Shown here piece by piece: positions 1-6,155 of a stretch of DNA of 14,002 bases. The translations under genes and the position numbers were made by a program. Position 1 is the first letter of the stretch. Each line of letters begins with the position of its first letter. The stretch is from Chitinophagaceae bacterium. Its GTDB lineage: Bacteria > Bacteroidota > Bacteroidia > Chitinophagales > Chitinophagaceae. The notes beneath the pieces are model-generated. The model had not been told where the DNA came from. It worked only from the letters and a program-made list of their open reading frames with translations, and did no database searches. Location: assembly GCA_008080615.1 (NCBI GenBank), contig VIKJ01000006.1:3218-17219 (forward strand), written 5' to 3'.

Positions 1-1234
1 CCGATAATAAGATTCTTTCTTTATCTGAAGTTCGCTTAATTTCGAAGTAAGCGTTATTATTTTTCGGTTTAAATATTTTTTGAATATCCGTAGTATAGGA
101 AGCAACTGGGGAGAGTAAATTAATAAAATTATTTTCTTGTTGCTGTCTTATTTTATCTCCATAAAAATCTGTAAATAACTTCGCAGTAGTTTTTGTGTTT
201 AACTTATAACTGAAATTAACTGCGGCTAATTTTGAATTGTTTATTAATGTATTTGAACCAGTTCGAATAAGAGGTTTTAAAAATAAAGGATCTTCGGTTA
301 TCAAATCTCTAACCAAAGTTTGATTAAACATATAACTTTGATTTTCTTGCGTTCTTTGGTCAGTTGTAATTTCATCGTATGGATTTACACCTATATTATT
401 GGCATTTCCAATTATCATAGTCTTTAAATATTTATTTATTCCAAATAAATTTCCAGCAAGATTGTATTTTTTTTCAATGCCAACACCAGTTTTTATACTT
501 CCAAAAGTGCTTACATGATTTGGATTCTTTAAAGTTAAATTAATTGCTTGTTTTCTTTTTCCAGATAAGCCCTTGAGCAGAGGATTGGATTCATAATTAT
601 CGATTAATTCAAGCTTATCTAAAGCATCTGGTGGAATATTTTTTGAAATCAGTTTATAATTTTTTGCTAATTCATCCCCCTCAATTAATATGGTTTCAAT
701 TGGTTTATTATTATATAATATTCTACCATTGTCATCTAAGTCGAATCCAGGCATATTTTTTAATACATCTTCTAGGTTGCCATCTGTTTTTTCTTTAAAT
801 GAACCGATTGTAAAAACTGTGGTATCGCCTTTTTGTATTATAGATTTATTTTGTACAATAATTTCTTTTAACACTTTTTCCGATAATTCTAATTCAATAT
901 CTCTTAAAACATTATTTCCTTGTTTGATAAGACAAAATAAATCCGCTTCCTTAAATCCAATTAATTTATAATTAAACTTTAATGGCCTTAGTAAAAGGGA
1001 ATCACTTAAAGTACATATTTTAAATGTGTATCTCCCTTGATTATCAGTAATTGCGTAATAATTTTTTGCGGCTATTTTAAAATTAATTATTACTGATTGT
1101 AGTAAATTATTTTTTTGGTCTTTAACTGTTCCGCCAATAGTTGTACATACTTGAGCTTTAAGCAGATGGCAAAAAATTATAAAACAAAACAGAATAGCAA
1201 TAGATTTCTTTTCAGCATTAAAACCTTTTTTCAA
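1..1234 (-). CDS. TonB-dependent receptor-type outer-membrane protein, N-terminal 411 residues (partial)
   Basis: The frame is open from position 1234 to the window edge, so the C-terminal barrel is missing. No ATG lies in frame near the N-terminus. The best start is TTG at 1234-1232, giving MKKGFNAEKKSIAILFCF, a basic stretch plus hydrophobic core ending in KAQ, which is a convincing signal peptide (about 1-28). Residues about 31-118 (TIGGTVKDQ, NQGRYTFKI, ELSEKVLKEIIV) resemble a carboxypeptidase-regulatory-like beta-sandwich. Residues about 134-235 resemble a TonB receptor plug (GDTTVFTIGSFKEKTDGNLE, VLKNMPGFD, then IEGDEL). The remainder looks like the start of an outer-membrane beta-barrel. 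The start lies 17 nt inside the upstream GLPGLI gene, which suggests translational coupling. The ligand is unknown. The family call rests on motif recognition, not a search. A pseudogene is possible because of the unusual start, but 411 uninterrupted codons argue against it. Confidence 0.75.
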   Translation of the reverse strand, partial: MKKGFNAEKKSIAILFCFIIFCHLLKAQVCTTIGGTVKDQKNNLLQSVIINFKIAAKNYYAITDNQGRYTFKICTLSDSLLLRPLKFNYKLIGFKEADLFCLIKQGNNVLRDIELELSEKVLKEIIVQNKSIIQKGDTTVFTIGSFKEKTDGNLEDVLKNMPGFDLDDNGRILYNNKPIETILIEGDELAKNYKLISKNIPPDALDKLELIDNYESNPLLKGLSGKRKQAINLTLKNPNHVSTFGSIKTGVGIEKKYNLAGNLFGINKYLKTMIIGNANNIGVNPYDEITTDQRTQENQSYMFNQTLVRDLITEDPLFLKPLIRTGSNTLINNSKLAAVNFSYKLNTKTTAKLFTDFYGDKIRQQQENNFINLLSPVASYTTDIQKIFKPKNNNAYFEIKRTSDKERILLS

Positions 1235-2063
1235 TACTATAGTATTTTATTTTATTTACTTTCGGATCAATTGTTGATGGGCTGTTATTATCTAGCCCTT
1301 GTAGACCTTTTAGAGTCGCGTCCAATTTATTATAATATTCTGTCATTTCTTTTTGAAGTAGAATAAAATATTCAGACATACTAACAATTTTTCCATTTTT
1401 ATAAAATGGGGAAACGGCATCTTTAGATGGATATTCAATATCTGTTGCATAAATGAAAACTTGAAAATCTTCGTCTGCAATGCTCAAAATCAACCCAGGT
1501 AAACCCTTGAATTTCCAAGGACCATCTGATATTGGAATATCTGGTGTGAACCATGCTGTATATTTTCTACCCCTAAATTCTGTTGTAGCCTTTAAGCAAG
1601 TATAATTTTTTATCATTTTAGTTTCTTCAACAATATTCCATTTAATTTCTGGTTTTAATTCGAATGTTAATATATACTGTTTTACTATTCGTTCTCTTGC
1701 AAAAATGGAATCATTTTTCTTATTCCAAAAAAGTATATTCCCAATACTATCAGGTTTAAGCCCAGCACTAATTGTTGCTACACCAGGCTGTTTTTTTTCA
1801 ATTATATTTTCTAATGTAGTTATGTTCATCTTCTTCTTCTGTTCTTCTGCAATTGATTTATTAAATATTGTGGGGCGAGCAAATTGATAATTACTACTGA
1901 TAGAATTTCCGATTAGTTGTGCATCCATACCAGTTGTATCTCTGATTTTTCTTGCTGTATCCATTTCCCTGCAATGCCGGTAATTTATTTTATAGGTTAA
2001 GTTCTGGCTAAATAGGTGTGTGGTCAAACTAAAGATGAAGAGTAATAGAAATATATTTTTCAT
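1218..2063 (-). CDS. GLPGLI family secreted protein
   Basis: This 281-residue protein begins with a signal peptide (MKNIFLLLFIFSLTTHLFSQ, cleavage near residue 20). It carries the motif that names the family, GLPGLI, at residues 187-192, preceded by the typical YTAWFTPDIPISDGPW context (168-183). The length is usual for the family. GLPGLI proteins are a Bacteroidota family of unknown biochemical function, thought to be exported. They are often found next to TonB-dependent receptor-type genes, as here. The ATG at 2063 sits directly before the signal sequence. The stop codon overlaps the downstream receptor gene, whose proposed TTG lies 17 nt inside this one. An out-of-frame ATG also overlaps the stop (TAATG) but opens only 13 codons. 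The gene is about 35 bp downstream of the broken small gene on the same strand, so the three probably share a transcript. The family call is firm; no role can be assigned. Confidence 0.88.
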   Translation of the reverse strand: MKNIFLLLFIFSLTTHLFSQNLTYKINYRHCREMDTARKIRDTTGMDAQLIGNSISSNYQFARPTIFNKSIAEEQKKKMNITTLENIIEKKQPGVATISAGLKPDSIGNILFWNKKNDSIFARERIVKQYILTFELKPEIKWNIVEETKMIKNYTCLKATTEFRGRKYTAWFTPDIPISDGPWKFKGLPGLILSIADEDFQVFIYATDIEYPSKDAVSPFYKNGKIVSMSEYFILLQKEMTEYYNKLDATLKGLQGLDNNSPSTIDPKVNKIKYYSIEKRF

Positions 2064-2081
2064 ATGCTAATTAAATTTAAT

Positions 2082-2100
2082 AAAATAGGGTCAACTATTT
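2082..2100. repeat. Left copy of an imperfect inverted repeat bracketing the broken small gene
   Basis: The sequence AAAATAGGGTCAA (2082-2094) recurs in reverse complement at 2497-2509. Allowing one gap and one mismatch, the match continues inward through CTATTT against ACTGTTT. This copy ends at the small gene's terminal stop codon (2101-2099) and lies about 18 bp upstream of the GLPGLI ATG. Confidence 0.7.
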
Positions 2101-2452
2101 AAGGTCTTTGTTCTTGTGTAACTATTATTACGTCATTTCCAGGAATGCCATAACAATTTACGGTAATATCATATGTTACATACAATGTACCATCCATACC
2201 TTCAACTAGGTAAGGTTTTGATATATTCACAAAGCATATACCAAAAGGATTTATTGCAGTTACATTACTTTCGTTATATATTTCTTCAAACTTTTGTGAT
2301 TTTGCTTGGCCAACTTCTATTTTATTATATTCTTATTTCGAAATCGAATAATGTTTAGTTTGATTATCCTTAAAAAAATTGGTTGAAGCTGTTGCGGTAA
2401 GGCTGATCATAACACAAAATACAATGGTTATGCTAATGAATAGTTTTTTCAT
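2099..2452 (-). pseudogene. Small secreted protein frame interrupted by one in-frame TAA
   Basis: Reading from ATG at 2452 gives a clear signal peptide (MKKLFISITIVFCVMISLTA) and 39 residues. A TAA follows at 2335-2333, and the same frame then stays open for another 77 codons to a TAA at 2101-2099. The second half (for example NVTAINPFGICFVNISKP and LYVTYDITVNCYGIPG) reads like real protein: mixed beta-type sequence with two cysteines. One base change would restore a 117-residue exported protein. No ATG, GTG or TTG lies just after the stop to restart translation of most of the second half. I do not recognise the family. The position directly upstream of the GLPGLI gene on the same strand suggests a shared transcript. 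The options are a recent nonsense mutation, a sequencing error, or much less likely stop readthrough. The sequence shows no recoding signal. Confidence 0.55.
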
Positions 2453-2489
2453 TTTAGGTTTTTTAGATTTTAATAGAAAATTTGGTTAA

Positions 2490-2509
2490 AAACAGTTTGA
2501 CCCTATTTT
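2490..2509. repeat. Right copy of the inverted repeat bracketing the broken small gene
   Basis: TTGACCCTATTTT at 2497-2509 is the exact reverse complement of the left copy, and the similarity extends inward to 2490 with one gap and one mismatch. It lies about 38 bp upstream of the small gene's ATG, in the interval shared with the divergent XRE gene. The two copies enclose about 428 bp. I see no convincing target-site duplication outside them. The copies could be mobile-element ends or a pair of binding sites. Confidence 0.7.
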
Positions 2510-2617
2510 TCATAAAAATATACCTATGCAATTTTTTTTTCTACTCTATTCTTCTCTGATTTATCATTAATTCGGGTAATTTTATCAGGTTTTTTGAAAA
2601 AACCTTACCTTGACATT

Positions 2618-2974
2618 ATGATTCATGAAAAATTAAAAGAATTACGTAAAAGTAGAGGGATTACTCAAGAAGAAATGGCTGCTGCGTTGCATAAAAGTCA
2701 AAATGCTTATAGTATAATTGAACTTGGCAAGTCAAAATTGGATGCAGAGTTGGTTCCTGATGTTTGTAAAATATTAAATATTACACCGCTTGATTTATTT
2801 TCAAATAATAGTTCAAGCTATGTATTTAATGAGAAAGTAGAAAATGGATATGCTACTTATATACAAACAGTAAATGCGACTAATATTGAAACACTAAACC
2901 TGTTGAAAACAGAATTAGATGAAAAAAATAATACAATAAAATCTCTCTTAAATTTATTAAATAACTCAAAATAA
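2618..2974 (+). CDS. XRE-family helix-turn-helix transcriptional regulator with C-terminal coiled coil
   Basis: The product is 118 residues from ATG at 2618. The frame could extend upstream to a TTG at 2594, but the ATG puts MIHEKLKELRKSRGITQEEM at the N-terminus, where Cro/C1-type domains normally begin. Residues about 5-60 form the HTH_3 fold: the RKSRGITQEEMAAALHKSQ helix pair, then YSIIELGKSKLDAELVPDVC, ending at the usual NITPLDLF. Residues about 88-115 (IETLNLLKTELDEKNNTIKS) form a leucine-rich heptad stretch that looks like a dimerising coiled coil. No inducer domain is visible. The gene is divergent from the small secreted gene and converges on hisS with a 9-bp overlap. A role in controlling the neighbouring GLPGLI/receptor unit is only a guess from position. 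Confidence 0.85.
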   Translation: MIHEKLKELRKSRGITQEEMAAALHKSQNAYSIIELGKSKLDAELVPDVCKILNITPLDLFSNNSSSYVFNEKVENGYATYIQTVNATNIETLNLLKTELDEKNNTIKSLLNLLNNSK

Positions 2975-4330
2975 TTCTTGCAACAGTTGTGCTTGTGAAA
3001 TTGTTTTCTGTTCGCCAGTTTCTATATTTTTTATATTGCAATTTCCTTCTTCCAATTCTTTTGTTCCAATGATTACAATATAAGGAATGCTCTTTTTTTC
3101 TGCGTATTTAAACTGCTTATCTAATTTGGTTTGTTCATGAAAAAGCTCGGATGCAATGCCGCTTTGCCTTAATTGTTGCATCAACTCAAATGCTTTATTG
3201 CACTCGGCTTTTCCTAAATTAAAAAACAAAATTTTAGTGCTTCTTTGTATAGCTTCTGGAAATAATTTCAATTCTTCTAAAACATCATAAATTCTATCTA
3301 CACCAAAGCTGATGCCCACTCCAGGAACATTGGGTACACCAAACAATCCTGTTAAATCATCATATCTTCCACCTCCGCCAATACTGCCCATTTGCGCACC
3401 AATGGCTTTTACTTCAAAAATAATTCCAGTGTAATAATTCAACCCGCGTGCAAGGGTAAAGTCTGCAACAAGATTGCAGTTGCCCGTTTCAATAGGGTAA
3501 TTTAATACCTGTTCAATTTCTTCAATTCCGGCTAAACCATTTTCATTATTTCCCAATAATTTTTTTAGTTGTGCTAGTTTCGATTCATTGGTTCCGCTAA
3601 TTAATAAATATTGTTCAATGGTATTAATTTGTTCATTGGATAATCCTCGGGTAACCAATTCTTCTTTTACTTTTTCCAATCCAATTTTATCTAATTTATC
3701 TATTGCAATGGTGATATTGATCAATTGATTGGATCCACCACAAACTTCTGCCAAACCTGCTAATATTTTTCTACTGTTGATGCTGATGCTTACGGGTAAA
3801 TTGAGCCTGTTAAAAACGGTGGCGTATAAACTGGTTAATTCAATTTCATTTAACAAACTATTGCTTCCTACTACATCTGCATCGCACTGATAAAATTCTC
3901 TATAACGGCCTTTTTGCGGACGATCGGCCCTCCAAACAGGCTGTATTTGATAACGTTTATAAGGCAAAGTGAGTGATCCGTAATTCATGGCTACATAGCG
4001 AGCAAAGGGAATAGTTAAATCATAACGCAATGCTCTTTCGGTAATGCCTTTATTATTTTTTCCACTTAGAATTTTATCGAAATCTGCCAGCAATTGTTCC
4101 TTTTTGGCAGGATTATCTAAACCATTGTTGAGAATTTTAAAAATGAGTTTGTCTCCCTCTTCACCATATTTTCCCATCAAGGTTTCTAAGTTCTCCATTG
4201 CAGGTGTTTCCAACGGCTCAAATCCATACAATTCAAAAACAGTTCGAATGGTATTAAAAATATAATTCCGTTTTTGAACTATGGCTGCATTAAAATCCCT
4301 TGTTCCCTGTGGTATAGTTGGTTTACTCAT
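2966..4330 (-). CDS. hisS: Histidyl-tRNA synthetase
   Basis: This class II aminoacyl-tRNA synthetase charges tRNA-His in the cytoplasm. At 454 residues it is normal to slightly long for the family. It begins with the usual PQGTRDF (7-13). Class II motif 2 is at about 127-150 (PVWRADRPQKGRYREFYQCD). The histidine-specific signatures are LARGLNYYTG (293-302) and the glycine-rich GGGGRYDDLTGLFG (318-331). Motif 3 is GISFGVDRI (339-347). Residues from about 363 form the anticodon-binding domain. The gene lies 47 bp downstream of the phosphatase gene on the same strand and may be cotranscribed with it. Its TGA (2968-2966) lies inside the end of the convergent XRE gene, so no room remains for a separate terminator between them. 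Start, length and motifs all agree. Confidence 0.97.
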   Translation of the reverse strand: MSKPTIPQGTRDFNAAIVQKRNYIFNTIRTVFELYGFEPLETPAMENLETLMGKYGEEGDKLIFKILNNGLDNPAKKEQLLADFDKILSGKNNKGITERALRYDLTIPFARYVAMNYGSLTLPYKRYQIQPVWRADRPQKGRYREFYQCDADVVGSNSLLNEIELTSLYATVFNRLNLPVSISINSRKILAGLAEVCGGSNQLINITIAIDKLDKIGLEKVKEELVTRGLSNEQINTIEQYLLISGTNESKLAQLKKLLGNNENGLAGIEEIEQVLNYPIETGNCNLVADFTLARGLNYYTGIIFEVKAIGAQMGSIGGGGRYDDLTGLFGVPNVPGVGISFGVDRIYDVLEELKLFPEAIQRSTKILFFNLGKAECNKAFELMQQLRQSGIASELFHEQTKLDKQFKYAEKKSIPYIVIIGTKELEEGNCNIKNIETGEQKTISQAQLLQELF

Positions 4331-4377
4331 TGCCGCAAAAGTAATTAAAGTTGATGACCCGTTTAAAACTGTATAGC

Positions 4378-4845
4378 TTAAGATGAATGAAATTGATGAG
4401 GTTCAATTATTTTTTCGCATGCTTTATCTAACATTTCAAAAACATCTCTAAATCCTTCAATACCACCATACCAAGGATCTGGTACGTCTTCGTTTTTACC
4501 AGGATTTAGTTCATTCAGTATTAATTTTACTTTTTCTTCCTGCCAATTTTTTCCACACAAACGTTTGATATCATTATAATTGGATTGGTCCATTGCATAA
4601 ATTTTATCGTAAAACCGCATGTCTTCGGGGCTAAATTGCCTGCATCGTTGCATGGAAATATCTATTCCGTTTTCTTTAGCTACCTGTTGAGAAAGCTGGT
4701 GGGGGGCTTCGCCAACATGATATCCTTCTGTACCGGCACTCTCTACAATCCAAGGCAGGCCTGCTTGTAAGGCTTTTTCAGTAAGGATGCCCTGGGCCAA
4801 TGGACTTCTACATATATTCCCCAAACAAACCATTAAAATTTTCAT
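4378..4845 (-). CDS. Low-molecular-weight protein tyrosine phosphatase
   Basis: This cytoplasmic phosphatase hydrolyses phosphotyrosine through a cysteinyl-phosphate intermediate. From ATG at 4845 the protein is 155 residues and begins MKILMVCLGNICRSPLAQ, which puts the P-loop signature C-x5-R-S at Cys7-Arg13, where the family has it. An upstream ATG at 4869 would add eight residues and is less likely. The general-acid loop is VPDPWYGG with Asp123. The length matches typical LMW-PTPs. In bacteria these enzymes often act on tyrosine kinases for exopolysaccharide export or on arginine phosphates, but no such partner is present here. The nearest same-strand neighbour is hisS. The physiological substrate cannot be deduced. 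Confidence 0.93.
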   Translation of the reverse strand: MKILMVCLGNICRSPLAQGILTEKALQAGLPWIVESAGTEGYHVGEAPHQLSQQVAKENGIDISMQRCRQFSPEDMRFYDKIYAMDQSNYNDIKRLCGKNWQEEKVKLILNELNPGKNEDVPDPWYGGIEGFRDVFEMLDKACEKIIEPHQFHSS

Positions 4846-4968
4846 GAATTCAAAGATAGTATTTAACAAAACGTTCTATAAACTAACGCTTATTAGTTCT
4901 TATGGAATATCAAAAAGTATGCATCTCAGTAGAAATATTTACTAAATTGCCATCCCCAAAGTTGAACA

Positions 4969-5208
4969 ATGGAAAATAGCATGAGAGAAAGAAGCCAGCG
5001 TAGTTACAATAACTTCAGGCGTGTGTATGATATAACAATGGCCATTCTTTTTTTGGCTATGGCAGCTTCCATGTTTATGTTGGACTATTTTAAATTGAAC
5101 TTGATTATTGCAGAGGATAAAACCTTTCGATATTTTTTTGGTGGCATTTGTCTTTTATATGGTGGATTCCGCTTGTACCGCGGAGTTAAGCAAACAGATC
5201 GCATATGA
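4969..5208 (+). CDS. Small two-helix inner-membrane protein
   Basis: This 79-residue protein has a charged N-terminus (MENSMRERSQRSYNNFRRVY). Two probable membrane helices lie at about 22-44 (ITMAILFLAMAASMFMLDYF) and 54-70 (FRYFFGGICLLYGGFRLY), followed by a short basic tail. Its TGA overlaps the ATG of the PstS-like gene in an ATGA arrangement, so translation of the two is probably coupled. A 123-bp gap separates it from the divergent phosphatase gene, so it is probably the first gene of a three-gene operon with the binding protein and the TPR protein. I do not recognise a named family. Similar small membrane genes occur near ExbB/ExbD/TonB-type clusters in Bacteroidota, but no such genes are in this window. 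Confidence 0.8.
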   Translation: MENSMRERSQRSYNNFRRVYDITMAILFLAMAASMFMLDYFKLNLIIAEDKTFRYFFGGICLLYGGFRLYRGVKQTDRI

Positions 5209-6131
5209 AATGGACAAAATTGTATTTTAGTTTAGGGTTCACGGTTGCTTTGTTCTTTGTTTCTTGTAGTTCATCAAATTCGGAAAATACCGATACTAGG
5301 GATACGCCTACAAAGGGCAGTATAAGTATCAGTGTAGACGAAAGCTTTAAGCCAGTAATTGAAGAGCAGTTGAGGGTACATCATGCTTCATTTCCTGCAA
5401 CAACCATTCGGGTGCATTATAAATCTGAAGCAGACTGTTTCAGAGATCTTCAGCAAGACAGCACTAGAATGATCATTGTTGCAAAAGGTTTAACCGAAAA
5501 AGAAGCGGAGTTTTACAAAAGCACGTTATCTTACAAACCTCAATATGCAGAATTGGCTTATGATGCGGTTGCAGTAATTGTTAACAGCGAGGCAAAAGAC
5601 AGCATTTTCAGCTTTGCAGATTTGCAAAAAATATTGAGTGGACAAAAGCAAATTACCGCCATTATGGATGGAAAATCTGCTACAAGCACGGTTCGATATT
5701 TAAAAGACAGTGTGCTTAAAAAAGGGGAGTTTGGAAAAAATGTGGTGGCAGCAAATAGTAGCCAGGAGGTCATTGATATTGTATCGCAAAGAACCGATGT
5801 AATCGGATTTGTAGGATTAAGTTGGATTGGCGATTCCTACGATCCAAAACAATTGGCTTATTTGCGTAAAATAAGGTTGTCGAGAATAGAATGCACGGCT
5901 TGCTTAGAAAGGAATGTATTCGCAAAGCCTTCACAGGCAACGATTACAAGAGGAGAGTATCCTTTGGCACGGCCCTTGTATTATATATTGAAGGAAAATA
6001 CAGCGGGATTGGGAACTGGCTTTATGAATTTCATGAGCTTGGAACGAGGTCAGCTCATTTTCAGAAGGGCTTTTTTAGCACCAGCTAAAATGGCTTTTCA
6101 CAAAAGATTAAGTAGTATTAAACAGGAATAA
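5205..6131 (+). CDS. PstS-like phosphate-ABC-type substrate-binding lipoprotein
   Basis: The product is 308 residues. The N-terminus (MKWTKLYFSLGFTVALFFVSC) is a lipoprotein signal with a lipobox-like FVSC and the lipid-carrying Cys at residue 21, followed by a Ser/Asn/Asp/Thr-rich linker. The body resembles a PstS-type periplasmic binding fold: a first strand GSISISVDESFKPVIEE, then ARMIIVAKGLT-like and LAYDAVAVIVN segments typical of PstS, FSFADLQKILSG, and the late DVIGFVGLSW strand. No permease or ATPase genes (pstC, pstA, pstB) adjoin it. The neighbours are instead a two-helix membrane protein (ATGA overlap) and a TPR protein 24 bp downstream. It therefore may not serve a classical ABC importer. 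Ligand and true role are uncertain; the fold is fairly secure. Confidence 0.82.
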   Translation: MKWTKLYFSLGFTVALFFVSCSSSNSENTDTRDTPTKGSISISVDESFKPVIEEQLRVHHASFPATTIRVHYKSEADCFRDLQQDSTRMIIVAKGLTEKEAEFYKSTLSYKPQYAELAYDAVAVIVNSEAKDSIFSFADLQKILSGQKQITAIMDGKSATSTVRYLKDSVLKKGEFGKNVVAANSSQEVIDIVSQRTDVIGFVGLSWIGDSYDPKQLAYLRKIRLSRIECTACLERNVFAKPSQATITRGEYPLARPLYYILKENTAGLGTGFMNFMSLERGQLIFRRAFLAPAKMAFHKRLSSIKQE

Positions 6132-6155
6132 CAAACCAACTATAAAAAGAGAAAC

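Noticed and set aside
1216..1218. ATG overlapping the GLPGLI stop (TAATG) as the receptor start
   Set aside because: This frame stops after 13 codons; the long receptor frame is a different one and starts at the upstream TTG.
1115..1366. Plus-strand open frame of 83 codons starting at 1115
   Set aside because: It lies opposite the signal-peptide region of the receptor gene and the end of the GLPGLI gene, both strongly supported on the minus strand, and its translation shows no motif.
2173..2358. Plus-strand open frame of 61 codons
   Set aside because: It is antisense to the broken small secreted gene, whose minus-strand frame has a signal peptide and better protein character.
2082..2509. 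A full insertion sequence between the inverted repeats
   Set aside because: The enclosed 428 bp encodes no transposase and there is no visible target-site duplication, so only the repeat itself is reported.
2594..2617. TTG start extending the XRE regulator by eight residues
   Set aside because: The ATG at 2618 gives the normal position of the helix-turn-helix domain, and the extra residues add nothing recognisable.
4881..4898. Palindromic AACTAA-N6-TTAGTT in the divergent interval upstream of the phosphatase gene
   Set aside because: Six-base arms of mostly A/T are easily found by chance and no second copy was noticed. It could be an operator, but the support is too weak to list as a feature.
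4943..4950. Possible -7 box TAAATTGC upstream of the small membrane protein
   Set aside because: It misses the TAnnTTTG consensus and has no TTG-type -33 element at the right distance.
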